NCBI GenBank assembly: GCA_964496575.1
Contig: CAZCAC010000010.1
Location: 42,831 to 106,830, forward strand
Reading direction: 5' to 3'
From: CAZCAC01 sp964496575
GTDB lineage: Bacteria; Planctomycetota; UBA1135; GCA-002686595
DNA length: 64,000 nt
Shown: piece by piece, positions 35,789-44,635 of the stretch
Layout: the number at the start of each line of letters is the position of its first letter
Numbering within the stretch: position 1 is the stretch's first letter
Program-made: the position numbers and the translations under genes
Notes under the pieces: generated by a model
The model's database searches: none
What the model was told of the DNA's origin: nothing
Seen by the model: the letters and a program-made list of their open reading frames with translations, nothing else

Positions 35789-36891
35789 CGCTCATCCTCC
35801 CGATCCTCTCATTGCTCACGTCGATCACCGCGCCCGGAACCCAGGAGAGCGCCGCCCCGTCGCACCTCTCGGAGAATGAACGAGAGGCGATCGACCGCGC
35901 GATCGAGCGAGGGCTCGGCTGGTTGCACTCGAAGCAGAGCGAGGACGGCGCGTGGCGCCCGTCGCGGAGAACCGGGGTCTGTCCCGTCGCCCTGACCTCG
36001 ATGGCGCTCTGGGCGAGCGCCGAGACGAACGAGGACGAGGACGGCCACCCTCACGAGCACCGGGCCGTCGAGTTCCTCCTGGGGTTTCGCCGCGAGGACG
36101 GCGGCCTGTACGCCGAGGGGCGCGGGCTGCGCGTCTACACCTCCGGGGTCGCCGCGCGGGGCCTGGAGGCGTTCGCGCGAAGCGGCTCGGCGTCGCACCT
36201 CGCCGTCGCCCGTGACGTCGGGCTGTACGCCTACCGCGGCGGAATCCCCGAGTCCTTCGTCGACGACCACGGACTCCTGCAGGCGCCCGGGGGCGATCAG
36301 CGTGGGCGCGCGAGTCAGATCCTCGCCACCGCCGAGAGCCTCGCCGAGGGCGAGCGGCGAGCCCTCGAGTTCCTCGCCCGCTGCGCGCCGGGGCCGGGTG
36401 CCGAGCGCCCGCCCCGCCGGGCGCGCGATCCCCGCTGGACGGCGCCCGGGCCGGAGGACGAGGCGCTCTCCTACGAGGACGTCCTGCCGCTGGTCTACGC
36501 CGAGCTGCGCCCCGAGCAGCAGCTGGCGCGGCGGGCGAGGGGGGCGCTGCGGCGCTTCTACACCGTCGAGGAGAACCCGGACCTGACCCGGGCCTGGACC
36601 CGGAGCGGCTTCCATCACCCCGAGCAGGGGCTCTACTACTACTACCTCGGGGTGGCCCGCGTCCTCACCGCCTTCGCCAACCCGAAGCTGCTCCTGGAAG
36701 ACGGCACCGAGCGCGACTGGCCTCGGGAGCTCGCGAGGGCGCTGATGAAGCTCCAGCGCGAGGACGGCTCCTGGGTCAACGAGAACGCGCGCTGGTGGGA
36801 GGGGGAGCCGGTCCTGACCACCGCCTACGCCCTCCTGGCGCTGCGGCGCTGCCGCGACGCCCCCCCCGATCCCACCCGGAGGGGGCGGTAG
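35785..36891 (+). CDS. Alpha-toroid protein (prenyltransferase/squalene-cyclase-like fold)
   Basis: 368 residues, with a signal-like N-terminus (LILPILSLLTSITAPG). Repeats of the alpha-alpha toroid type are seen as GLGWLHSKQSEDGAWRPSR, VEFLLGFRREDGGLYAEG and ALMKLQREDGSWVNENARWW, i.e. the QW-like QxxDGxW motif. The catalytic DxDD or Cys/His residues of true cyclases or prenyltransferases are not evident, so a structural or binding role is likely. Translationally coupled to the YdjY lipoprotein. The region after the stop to 37163 (272 nt) has no gene. Confidence 0.65.
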   Translation: MTLILPILSLLTSITAPGTQESAAPSHLSENEREAIDRAIERGLGWLHSKQSEDGAWRPSRRTGVCPVALTSMALWASAETNEDEDGHPHEHRAVEFLLGFRREDGGLYAEGRGLRVYTSGVAARGLEAFARSGSASHLAVARDVGLYAYRGGIPESFVDDHGLLQAPGGDQRGRASQILATAESLAEGERRALEFLARCAPGPGAERPPRRARDPRWTAPGPEDEALSYEDVLPLVYAELRPEQQLARRARGALRRFYTVEENPDLTRAWTRSGFHHPEQGLYYYYLGVARVLTAFANPKLLLEDGTERDWPRELARALMKLQREDGSWVNENARWWEGEPVLTTAYALLALRRCRDAPPDPTRRGR

Positions 36892-37163
36892 GGGGTTTCT
36901 TCGCCTCCGGGGCAGGGGTTGTCGCTTTTCGGAGCTTGCCCTACCTTGGAAGGTGGGTCCTGGCGCCCTGGGTGCCCGGAACCCGCGGAATTCCATCTAT
37001 CGTCCTGTCGTCCCACCCCCGTACGGCGGTCCCGATCCCGAAGATCGAACACGGCGAGCTCGAGCCGTGAGGATCGGCCCGAAACGGGGGCGGGGTGAAT
37101 CGAGACCGCCTATCAGGTCGCCTCGGCGACCCATCGAGAGAGCCCCAGAGGCCAGTGAATATC

Positions 37164-39110
37164 ATGAGTATCGAGAATAGATCTCTGATCCGTGCCGGGA
37201 GGATTCTGTTCGTGGCCGCGACGGCCGCGTCCCTCGCGTCGATTTCGAACGCGCAACGAGTCCGGCCCCCGGCCACCGACGTCTCCGGTAGCGAGGTGCC
37301 CGGCGGAGCGCTGGTCGATCCCACGGTCGCGGTGACCGTGCCCTGGCAGGGGATGCCGGGCGCCGAGCACCAGACCTGGACGGGTGCGCCCTTGAGGCTG
37401 CAAGGCACCGCTCGCCTGCAGGCCGGCTGCAGCCTGACCAGCGCCGAGTGGGATCCCGGCGACGGCACCGGCTTCGTCCCGATCTCCTTCGCCAATCCCC
37501 GCGTGCTGGAGTTGACTCACACCTACACGGCTCCCGACGGCACCCCGTTCGTCGCCGTGCTGCGCGTGACCGACGACTGCGGCACGACCTCGACCGATGC
37601 CTTCCGAGTCCGGGTCATGCCCAAGAGCCTAGACATCGAGGTGAACCGGGCGATCGACCACGGCCTGTGGAACCTGCACAAGCGGATGAACCTCTCCAGC
37701 TCCGGCGGAGTGGACACGGGCTACTGGAACGCCCAGGGCTACAACGCCTCGCCGACCGCCGCGGCGATCCTGGCCATGCAGATCCACGGCCACCTCGAGA
37801 GCGGAAACGAGGCCGAGGATCCCTACGCGGAGGACGTGCGCCGGGGGATGGCGCACATCATGACGGAGCTCTACCCCCGGAACATCGGCAACGAGCCCGC
37901 GGGGAACCCCGACGCCAACGCCAACGGCATCGGGCTCGAGGTCGGCGCCAATCCGATCTATCAGGGTGGGCAGCTGGTCGATGCGATCATCGCCAGCAAC
38001 ACGCCCAACGCCGTGGCCGTGACCGGCGGGGCGAGCGTCATCGGACGGACCTACAAGGAGATCGTCCAGGACCTGCTCGACTGCTACAGCTGGGGGCAGG
38101 TCGACGGCGGTACGTACCGCGGCGGCTGGCGCTACAGCTGGGAGAGCGGGTCCGACAACTCCGCCGCCCAGTGGTGGGGGGTCGCCGCGATTCCCGCCGA
38201 GCGCAACTTCAGCTGCGTGGTTCCGCAGTTCGTCAAGAACGAGAACCTCGGCCACTGGCTGCCCTACTCGCAGTTCTACAACGGATCGAACGCCGGAGCC
38301 GACGGAAGATTCGGCTACACCAACACGGGGCACATCGACGTCGACGGCATGAACACCACGCCCTCGGGAGTCGTGCAACTGATCGCCTGCGGCGAGCAGA
38401 GTGATTCGGGGCGCTTCGAGGCGGCGGAGCACTACATGTACCGCTACTGGAACTCGCTGATCGCCGGGCAGCGCATCTACGGCATGTTCGCGGTGGCCAA
38501 GGCGATGCGGCTGGCGTCTCCGGCTCCGGTCGAGATGATGACCGACGGCCTGGGCGGGACCCTGGACTGGTACCGCGCCGACACCGCCAGCGGCGATCCG
38601 GTGAACGGGCTCGCCCGCACCCTGGTCAACAGCCAGGACGGGAACGGTGGCTGGACCTCTTACTGGGTCACCGGCGACATCGCCAGTGCCTTCGCGATCG
38701 TGGTGCTCTCCTCCACGATCGTCGATCCTCCGCCGGTGGCGGTTTGCGCCGCCGACCCCGAGCACACGATGATCGGCCTGCCGATCGATCTCGACGGTTC
38801 GGCGTCGTACCACCTGAACCCCCAGCGCAAGATCGTCGCCTGGGAATGGGACTTCGAGAGTGACGGCACCTACGACGCCAGCGGCAAGCACGTCGTTCAC
38901 TCCTATCCCGCGAACGGCGAGTACACCGTCACGCTGCGAGTCACCGACGACGCGGTGCCTCCGGTGAACGACACGGATTACCTGCCTGATCAAGGTGACC
39001 CCGCCTCCGATCCCGCCGAACGCCGACACGGGTGGGCCGTACGAGTTCTGCATCCAGAAGGACGAGCCCTTCCTGCTCGACGGCTGCGGCTCGAGCGACC
39101 CCGACGGTGA
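37164..39110 (+). CDS. Frameshifted secreted alpha-toroid/PKD protein, N-terminal part
   Basis: Sense runs to about 38978; after that the frame is lost and the reading to 39110 is meaningless. Signal peptide (RILFVAATAASLASISNA). A PKD-like domain (about 55-135, ending VAVLRVTDDCGTTS) is followed by an alpha-toroid region (NRAIDHGLWNLHKRMNL, GGTYRGGWRYSWESGSDN, GNGGWTSYWVTG) like that of the previous gene, then a second PKD domain (IVAWEWDFESDGTYDASG, YTVTLRVTDD). The third PKD domain continues in the +1 frame from about 38980. Most likely one gene of about 995 residues (37164-40152), with an extra base near GATTACC at 38976-38982. Extracellular, function unknown. Confidence 0.7.
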   Translation: MSIENRSLIRAGRILFVAATAASLASISNAQRVRPPATDVSGSEVPGGALVDPTVAVTVPWQGMPGAEHQTWTGAPLRLQGTARLQAGCSLTSAEWDPGDGTGFVPISFANPRVLELTHTYTAPDGTPFVAVLRVTDDCGTTSTDAFRVRVMPKSLDIEVNRAIDHGLWNLHKRMNLSSSGGVDTGYWNAQGYNASPTAAAILAMQIHGHLESGNEAEDPYAEDVRRGMAHIMTELYPRNIGNEPAGNPDANANGIGLEVGANPIYQGGQLVDAIIASNTPNAVAVTGGASVIGRTYKEIVQDLLDCYSWGQVDGGTYRGGWRYSWESGSDNSAAQWWGVAAIPAERNFSCVVPQFVKNENLGHWLPYSQFYNGSNAGADGRFGYTNTGHIDVDGMNTTPSGVVQLIACGEQSDSGRFEAAEHYMYRYWNSLIAGQRIYGMFAVAKAMRLASPAPVEMMTDGLGGTLDWYRADTASGDPVNGLARTLVNSQDGNGGWTSYWVTGDIASAFAIVVLSSTIVDPPPVAVCAADPEHTMIGLPIDLDGSASYHLNPQRKIVAWEWDFESDGTYDASGKHVVHSYPANGEYTVTLRVTDDAVPPVNDTDYLPDQGDPASDPAERRHGWAVRVLHPEGRALPARRLRLERPRR

Positions 39111-40152
39111 GATCGTCACCTTCGGCTGGGACTTCGATCCTCAGCCCCTCGACTTCTCCTTCGACGACGCGGACACCTGCCTCGTCGACGTGACCGCCTT
39201 CTTCACCGGTCTCGGCCCGGGCACCTACGACATCGGCCTGCACGTCATCGACGACAACGGCCTGGACAACACCGAGTACTCCACGGTGACGGTCTACGGC
39301 CCCGACGACTGCCCGCCCGACGGCGAGGAGTGCAACGAGGGCGAGCCGCTGGTCGTCGACTCCGAGGTCCTCTTCAGCGACCTCGACGGCGGCCCGGCGG
39401 ACCAGGACGGTCTCGCCAACGGCTTCCTGGTGGTGGACGGCCTGGTGATCGAAGGCTGGGGCAAGATCCTGGTCGACGTGCCCAGCGCCGACTTCCTCTG
39501 CAACGGTGACGTGATCCTCTCCGGAGAGGGCAAGATCGACAACTACTCGTGGTATCTCCCCGAGTTCGGTCCGTCGATCACGGTGGTCACCTGCGGGTCG
39601 ATCCGGATGTACGACCGCTCCCGGATCCGCTCTCACGGCGACGTTTACGGCGGCCACATCACGCTCTGCGCCGAGGTGGACGTTTACATGACCTTCCTCG
39701 CCGGAATCGAGTGCAACGGCTTCGACCTGCCCGAAGGCCAGTTCGGCGGCCAAATCGACATCAACGCGGGGAACCGCTTCGACATGGCCCACGAGCTGAC
39801 CTACATCACCGTCGAGAGCTTCCAGGCCGGCGTGGTGAACGTCGCCGCCTGTGGCACCGACATCGACGCCTTGAGGGTGAAGGGTCGCATCCTGGCCGAC
39901 GGCACCGACCCCGGTGGTACCGGCGGCCTGATCCACCTCGACGCCCGGAACGGTGGGCTCTGGCTTCCCGGCGTCGACCACTGTCTCGCCACCGGCGATG
40001 CCGGCGAGGGTGAGATCCACCTGCTGTACCGGACGACCCTCGGACCTCCGCACGCTCCGATCGTGCGGCCGGATCCGATCATCGTCGCCGACGGTCCCGA
40101 CAACGGGCCGTGCTCCTGCACCAATGGCGGTGGGGGAGGCGACGAGGAGTAG
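38995..40152 (+). CDS. Frameshifted PKD-domain protein, C-terminal part
   Basis: 385 residues as an isolated frame, but sense begins earlier, near 38980 (TCLIKVTPPPIPPNADTGGPY), directly continuing the PKD linker of the upstream fragment. A third PKD domain (CGSSDPDGEIVTFGWDFD ... GTYDIGLHVIDDNG) is followed by a beta-helix-like stretch (DVILSGEGKIDNYSWYLP, GGQIDINAGNRFDMAHELTY), then an acidic-Gly end (GGGGGDEE). No start signal of its own. Followed by a hairpin that may end the transcript. Confidence 0.65.
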   Translation: MTPPPIPPNADTGGPYEFCIQKDEPFLLDGCGSSDPDGEIVTFGWDFDPQPLDFSFDDADTCLVDVTAFFTGLGPGTYDIGLHVIDDNGLDNTEYSTVTVYGPDDCPPDGEECNEGEPLVVDSEVLFSDLDGGPADQDGLANGFLVVDGLVIEGWGKILVDVPSADFLCNGDVILSGEGKIDNYSWYLPEFGPSITVVTCGSIRMYDRSRIRSHGDVYGGHITLCAEVDVYMTFLAGIECNGFDLPEGQFGGQIDINAGNRFDMAHELTYITVESFQAGVVNVAACGTDIDALRVKGRILADGTDPGGTGGLIHLDARNGGLWLPGVDHCLATGDAGEGEIHLLYRTTLGPPHAPIVRPDPIIVADGPDNGPCSCTNGGGGGDEE

Positions 40153-40181
40153 CCCTCACGGCAGGCCCCACGGCGCAGCTC

Positions 40182-40207
40182 CGGCCGGCTCCCTCGGGGG
40201 CCGGCCG
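40182..40207 (+). terminator. Possible terminator after the PKD gene
   Basis: Perfect 8-bp GC inverted repeat (40182-40189 with 40200-40207, 10-nt loop) followed by TTTCG, about 30 nt after the stop. The U-tract is short. Confidence 0.5.
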
Positions 40208-40277
40208 TTTCGCGTGTCGGTGGTGTTTCAGAAGCCGAGCTTGACCATCTCCAGACCGGCGCTCAGGATCCGACCTC

Positions 40278-40967
40278 ATGCGCGGTTCATACAGCCGGCT
40301 CGGTCCCCTTCTCCTCGGCGCTGTCCTCCTCCTCGGTTCCTGCCAGATCCGACCTCCCGCGAGCGAGGTCGGGCCGTGGGTCCCGCTGCTCGAGGAGCCG
40401 GTCCGGGGGCAGTGGGTCGAGTCCAACTTCGGTGGGGGGGGCGAGGTGCTCTGGGAGAGCGGCGCGGTAGAGCTCGGCTTCGGCTCACCGCTCACCGGCA
40501 TCACCTGGACCGGTGAGTATCCCCGCGACGACTACGAGGTGGAGCTGACGGCGACCCCGCTGGAGGGCAACGACTTCTTCTGTGGCCTGACCTTTCCCGT
40601 CGGCGAGGGCTCGTGCACGCTGATCCTCGGCGGCTGGGGAGGGGCCCTGACCGGGCTCTCCTGCCTCGACGGCGAGGACGCCTCGATGAACGCGACCAAG
40701 AGCTTCCGCCACTACCCCTCCGGCACGCCGGTCGCGATCCGGCTGGTGGTGAACCGGACGAGCGTATGCGTCTCCCTCGACGGAGAGCAGATCATCCGTC
40801 AACCGCGCGACGGAGTGGAGTTCTCGCTGAGGCCGGAGGTGCTCCCGTCGGCACCGTTCGGCCTGGCCAGCTACGTGACCCGGGCCCGGTTCAGCGGCCT
40901 TCGTTATCGCGACCTTGCAGTCGGGGCTCAGTCCGTGGCCTCGTCGTCCTCGGTATCGCCGAAGTAG
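40278..40967 (+). CDS. DUF1080-like jelly-roll lipoprotein
   Basis: 229 residues. Lipoprotein signal with Cys in LLGSC (about residue 22). One beta-sandwich domain with strand patterns DYEVELTATPLEGNDFFCGL, TPVAIRLVVNRTSVCVSLDG and FGLASYVTRARFSGLRYRDL, as in DUF1080 (3-keto-disaccharide hydrolase/LamG-like) proteins that are numerous in Planctomycetota. Catalytic capacity is not evident. Its last 40 bases overlap the 3' end of the convergent sulfatase-like gene. Confidence 0.6.
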   Translation: MRGSYSRLGPLLLGAVLLLGSCQIRPPASEVGPWVPLLEEPVRGQWVESNFGGGGEVLWESGAVELGFGSPLTGITWTGEYPRDDYEVELTATPLEGNDFFCGLTFPVGEGSCTLILGGWGGALTGLSCLDGEDASMNATKSFRHYPSGTPVAIRLVVNRTSVCVSLDGEQIIRQPRDGVEFSLRPEVLPSAPFGLASYVTRARFSGLRYRDLAVGAQSVASSSSVSPK

Positions 40968-41914
40968 CCTAGCGCCTCGAGCTCCCGCCGGCGCTCGGCG
41001 CTGAGCCGTCCGGCCTTGCCGTCCCCGTCAGATCGAAGGGTCTGGTTCAACGCCCTGCACTCGGCGAGGAGGGCTGTGGCCTTCGCACCGATCCTCGAGA
41101 GACGTTCCGCGCTGGCCTCGCGAAAACCCTCCTCCTTGAGGAGGTTCGTGCGTTCTTCCGGATCGGCGTTGCGATCGAAGAAGCTCACGCCGCCCCGGGC
41201 ACCGCCGTGGATGTACTTGAACTCCGACTGCTCATCGCGGTCCAGGATGACAGCCGTCTGGAAGAGCACCGTGGCGGGGTCAGGCTCGGTGCCGAGCATG
41301 ATCGCCGGGGCCAGCGACTGCGTCTGGCCTAGCGGCTGCAGGCCGCAGAGATCGAGGATAGTCGGGGGGAGATCCGTGGACTGCGTCATCGCCTGGATCC
41401 GACGCGGCGAGGCCCCCAGCCGCGGTGGGGTCAAGACGAGCAGCGGCACCCGCGCGACCTCGTCGTGGTGGCCCTGGTGGAGCATGAGACCGTGCTCGAG
41501 GAAAGCCTCGCCGTGGTCCGAGGTGATCACCACCAGCATCTCGTCGAGGAGCCCGCGCGCCTCCAGCTCCGTGAACAGGTCCTCCAGCGCGCTGTCGAGC
41601 TTTCGGATTCCCGCGTCGTAGAGTCCCACGATGAACTCGCGGTGGGCCTCCGGCAACGGCTCGACGTTGGCGGACAGGTCGTTCAGGTACTTCGAAGCAC
41701 AGCGCCCCGGCCTCTTCACCGTGCACCCGGTGAACCCCTCCGGCACCGGACCCGCGAACTCCGCGATCAGCTCCTCGTCGGAGAGGTACGGCAGGTACGG
41801 GCCATCTTCTGGGTTCTGGGAGAACGCGCTGTCGGAATGCACGTCGAAGAAGTGCAGGAAGCCGAAGCTCTTCTCCGGGCTGGTCTTCTCCAGGATCAGG
41901 AGGTAGTCCTTCAC
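40928..41914 (-). CDS. Frameshifted sulfatase-like protein, C-terminal part
   Basis: 328 residues as an isolated frame. It continues the sense of the upstream fragment (TAPAPATVKDYLLILEKTS). Alkaline-phosphatase-superfamily metal ligands are in VVITSDHGEAFLEHGLMLHQGHHDE, and FLHFFDVHSDSAF is the usual sulfatase strand. The rest (RDEQSEFKYIHGGARGGVSFFD, DPEERTNLL) is the C-terminal sulfatase subdomain. With the N-terminal part it makes one gene of about 495 residues at 40928-42413. The 3' end overlaps the DUF1080-like gene on the other strand by 40 bases. Confidence 0.7.
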   Translation of the reverse strand: MKDYLLILEKTSPEKSFGFLHFFDVHSDSAFSQNPEDGPYLPYLSDEELIAEFAGPVPEGFTGCTVKRPGRCASKYLNDLSANVEPLPEAHREFIVGLYDAGIRKLDSALEDLFTELEARGLLDEMLVVITSDHGEAFLEHGLMLHQGHHDEVARVPLLVLTPPRLGASPRRIQAMTQSTDLPPTILDLCGLQPLGQTQSLAPAIMLGTEPDPATVLFQTAVILDRDEQSEFKYIHGGARGGVSFFDRNADPEERTNLLKEEGFREASAERLSRIGAKATALLAECRALNQTLRSDGDGKAGRLSAERRRELEALGYFGDTEDDEATD

Positions 41915-42413
41915 CGTGGCGGGCGCGGGGGCGGTTGGACGTCAGGAAGTGATCGAAGCCCCGACCGAAGCCGTACTCCTCATTCAGCCAGATCGGGTGG
42001 CTGGTGATGGCGGAGGTCTGGTACCCGGCCTCGGACAAGCGCTGCGCCAGCGTCACCACCCGGGGGGGCATCGTGTGCATCACCTCGTCCTTCCCCTCGC
42101 TGGGTCGAACGCCGTGAGTCGGCATGAACAACCCCGTGAGCATCGACGCGTGCGACGGCAGGGTGCAGTTGGAGTTGGCGAAGTGGTTGTCGAAGACGAC
42201 CCCGCGTTTCGCGAGGGAGTCGAGGAAGGGCGTGGTGGGTCTATCGTAGCCGTAGAACCCGCAGTGGTCCGCCCTCAGGGTGTCGAGCGAGATCAGGAGT
42301 ACGTGCTTGGGAGGCGTGTCCGAGGCCGAGTACACGGTATCGCCGCACGCACCGAAGAGCAGCAGGGCGAGGAGCGCCAGCGAGCCGAGGCTCGGTTTGG
42401 GGAACATCGACAT
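41280..42413 (-). CDS. Frameshifted sulfatase-like lipoprotein, N-terminal part
   Basis: Sense runs from 42413 to about 41935; the rest of this frame is meaningless. Lipoprotein signal (LGSLALLALLLFGAC). The alkaline phosphatase/sulfatase superfamily start follows: LLISLDTLRADHCGFYGYDR (metal-binding Asp) and ANSNCTLPSHASMLTGL. The sulfatase nucleophile motif CxPxR is absent here (NCTLPSHAS), so a formylglycine-dependent sulfatase is unlikely; phosphatase or phosphotransferase members look like this. An extra base near GTCCAACC (plus strand about 41935) breaks the frame. Start TTG 42416 or ATG 42413; no ribosome site. Confidence 0.7.
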   Translation of the reverse strand: MSMFPKPSLGSLALLALLLFGACGDTVYSASDTPPKHVLLISLDTLRADHCGFYGYDRPTTPFLDSLAKRGVVFDNHFANSNCTLPSHASMLTGLFMPTHGVRPSEGKDEVMHTMPPRVVTLAQRLSEAGYQTSAITSHPIWLNEEYGFGRGFDHFLTSNRPRARHGEGLPPDPGEDQPGEELRLPALLRRAFRQRVLPEPRRWPVPAVPLRRGADRGVRGSGAGGVHRVHGEEAGALCFEVPERPVRQRRAVAGGPPRVHRGTLRRGNPKARQRAGGPVHGAGGARAPRRDAGGDHLGPRRGFPRARSHAPPGPPRRGRAGAAARLDPTAAGGLAASDPGDDAVHGSPPDYPRSLRPAAARPDAVAGPGDHARHRA

Positions 42414-42478
42414 CAATGCGGGTCAGTCGCCGAGGGAGAGTCGCGAACCACCCAGTCTACCTCGTTTCCCCGAATCGG

Positions 42479-43165
42479 TCAGCCCCGCTCGAGCTCCGCG
42501 AGAAAAGCCGTCAGCAGGGCGTGGAATTGCTCGGGCCGATCGAGGTAGCAGGGATGCCTCGCGCCCTCCAGGACCTCCACTCTCGCTCCCGCGAAGCACG
42601 CCGCGAGCGTGTCCGCCAGGGCCAGGGGGACGATTCGGTCCTCGGACCCCCAGATCAGGAGAGCGGGGACGGCGCTGCCCTCCAGTCGCGGGGCGTGGAC
42701 CTCGATCCCCACCGGCGCGACCGCCACCAGCCCGGCGCAGCGGCTGGACGAATCGACCACGAACGGCAGGGCGAAGCGGCCGCTCATCGACGGCGTGACC
42801 ACGACCGCCCGGTCGAGGCCGAGCTCGTCGAGCAGGGTGTCGATCATCTCGTTCGCGGGCACGTCGCTCGGTGGCGACTCGCCGAAGCCGGGCAGGTCGA
42901 CGGCGTACACCGGAAACCCCTCCGCGGCCAGGTGCTCGATCGTTCCCAGCTCCTCCCAGGTCTTCGAGGAGAAGCTCGCCCCGTGCAAGAGCAGCACGGG
43001 AAGTCCGATCCCCTTCGTGTTCTCACTCTCGACGTGCACGACCATTCCTCCCGGGGGCTCGCGCGTCTCCGAGCCGTCCTCTCGAACCTGGCTGTCTCCA
43101 CAGCCGCACAGGCCGATCCAGGCGCCCGCGAGCGGGAGGAGAAGCCCGAGCAGCGAAACCCTCAT
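42479..43165 (-). CDS. ABHD14-like alpha/beta hydrolase lipoprotein
   Basis: 228 residues with a lipoprotein signal (LLLPLAGAWIGLCGC). Alpha/beta hydrolase: oxyanion loop LLLHGASFSSKTW, nucleophile Ser in VVTPSMSGRFALPF (PSxSG in place of GxSxG), Asp in LLIWGSEDRIVP and His in GARHPCYLDRP. SSKTWEELGTI and the PSMSG elbow resemble eukaryotic ABHD14/CIB proteins. Substrate unknown; it would sit on the membrane outside the cytoplasm. Upstream of the sulfatase-like gene on the same strand, 65 nt away. Confidence 0.75.
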   Translation of the reverse strand: MRVSLLGLLLPLAGAWIGLCGCGDSQVREDGSETREPPGGMVVHVESENTKGIGLPVLLLHGASFSSKTWEELGTIEHLAAEGFPVYAVDLPGFGESPPSDVPANEMIDTLLDELGLDRAVVVTPSMSGRFALPFVVDSSSRCAGLVAVAPVGIEVHAPRLEGSAVPALLIWGSEDRIVPLALADTLAACFAGARVEVLEGARHPCYLDRPEQFHALLTAFLAELERG

Positions 43166-43278
43166 GCGGGCAGGATACCTCCAACCCGGCCCGGAACGCT
43201 CTCCGATTCGGCCGCGGAGACGGATCTACCACCCCCCGGCTGGTCTCCACCACGCCGGCGTGTTTCCATGTCGCGCCC

Positions 43279-44631
43279 ATGCCCGGCCCTCTCCGCTTCC
43301 TCCTCGCCGGCGGCGCTCTCCTCGTCGCCGTCCTGGTCTCGGTCCTCCCCGTCGGACTCGATCTGGTCACGCCGCGCCTCGGCATTCCCGCGGTGCTGCT
43401 CCCCGGGGAGACCTTCACGCTCGAGCTCCGCAGCGGTCTGCCCTTCCGGTCGCCGGAGGTGCGGGTCTGGCTCGTCGGCGAGGACGCCCATCCCTGCACC
43501 GCAACCGAGGTGAGTCGCCGCGGCGCGGCGCGCACCCTGGAGGTCTCCGTGCCGGAGACCCTCGCCGCGGGCAGCTACACCCTGAAGGTGGAGAGCCAGG
43601 GCCTCGAGCGCTCCCGCCCGAACGCGGTTCACCTCCTCACGGCCCTTCCCGACGAGAGCTGCACCCTAGTCCAGCTGGCGGACCTGCCCGTCTTCGGCGG
43701 CGACGGCTCCGGCGAGCAGCTGATGGCCACGCTCGTCGAGGAGATCAACCTGATCGCCCCCGACCTGGTACTGGTCACCGGGGACATCAACTACAGCGGC
43801 AGCTGGGAGCACTTCGACCTGGCGCTCGAGTTCCTCGGGCGCTTCGAGATGCCCGTGCTGACCTGCATCGGCAACCACGAGTACAAGGGACTCGCCGGGT
43901 TCCTGACCGCCTTCGGCCTGCCTCGCCACGTCGTCGACGTCGGCGGGCGGCGATTCATCAGCCTCGACTCGGGGCACGGTCGCGACCAGCTGACCGAGAG
44001 CCAGCACGCCTGGGTGCGCGAGGCCTTCGAGACCCGGGACGGACGCGACACGATCGTCCAGCTGCACCACCCGCTCTTCTGGAAACGCAACCTCGAGGTG
44101 CACGTCGGCGACCTCGTCGAGCTGTGCACCGAGCACGAGGTGCCGATCGTCCTGTCGGGACACCTGCACGGGGACCAGCTCTTCGATGCGACCGGCACCT
44201 CACGCCGGGACAACAACGAGTTTCCCGGGACCAAGTACGTGGTGACCACCGCGGCGGGGGCGGACCTGCGCCCACCTTATGCCGCCTCGCCGCTGCACCA
44301 CGGCTACCGCCTGATCCGGCTGGAGGGGAATGCCGTGCTCGACTACACCTACGACTGGCCGGGGGACGTCGACTATCCGTCGTGCTCGATCCCCGTGGGC
44401 CACCTGCGGGTGGAGCCGGTGGGGGAAGGGCACGTCCGGGTTCACAACGAGCTGACCGAGGCGCTCTTCGGCGCGGTGGTCTCGATCGCCGTCGCGGACC
44501 CGGCTCCACGCCGCCCGGTCGACCACGGCGAGGTGATCGAGGTCCGGCGGGGCGGGGAATCGTCCACCTGGCGTGTCCGCGTCGATCTCCCCGCGCGTTC
44601 GGTCACCAGCATCGAGCTCATCCCCGAGTAA
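43279..44631 (+). CDS. Metallophosphoesterase with N-terminal beta domain
   Basis: 450 residues. One N-terminal membrane segment (LRFLLAGGALLVAVLVSVLP), a beta domain (about 35-130, PGETFTLELRSGLPFRSPEV), then a calcineurin-like phosphoesterase: QLADLPVFGG (the usual DxH reads DLP), LVTGDINYSG, CIGNHEYKG, VQLHHPLFWK and LSGHLHGDQLF. Four of five metal motifs are intact. Its position before a polytopic protein, an LtaS-like enzyme and a GT9 suggests work on an envelope glycopolymer or its precursor. Start by best fit to the membrane segment; upstream in-frame sequence is open but unlike protein. Confidence 0.75.
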   Translation: MPGPLRFLLAGGALLVAVLVSVLPVGLDLVTPRLGIPAVLLPGETFTLELRSGLPFRSPEVRVWLVGEDAHPCTATEVSRRGAARTLEVSVPETLAAGSYTLKVESQGLERSRPNAVHLLTALPDESCTLVQLADLPVFGGDGSGEQLMATLVEEINLIAPDLVLVTGDINYSGSWEHFDLALEFLGRFEMPVLTCIGNHEYKGLAGFLTAFGLPRHVVDVGGRRFISLDSGHGRDQLTESQHAWVREAFETRDGRDTIVQLHHPLFWKRNLEVHVGDLVELCTEHEVPIVLSGHLHGDQLFDATGTSRRDNNEFPGTKYVVTTAAGADLRPPYAASPLHHGYRLIRLEGNAVLDYTYDWPGDVDYPSCSIPVGHLRVEPVGEGHVRVHNELTEALFGAVVSIAVADPAPRRPVDHGEVIEVRRGGESSTWRVRVDLPARSVTSIELIPE

Positions 44632-44635
44632 CACC

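Noticed and set aside
38960..39000. Programmed ribosomal frameshift in the PKD gene
   Set aside because: No slippery run or following hairpin is visible at the shift, and a second gene nearby has a similar single-base shift, so an assembly error is simpler.
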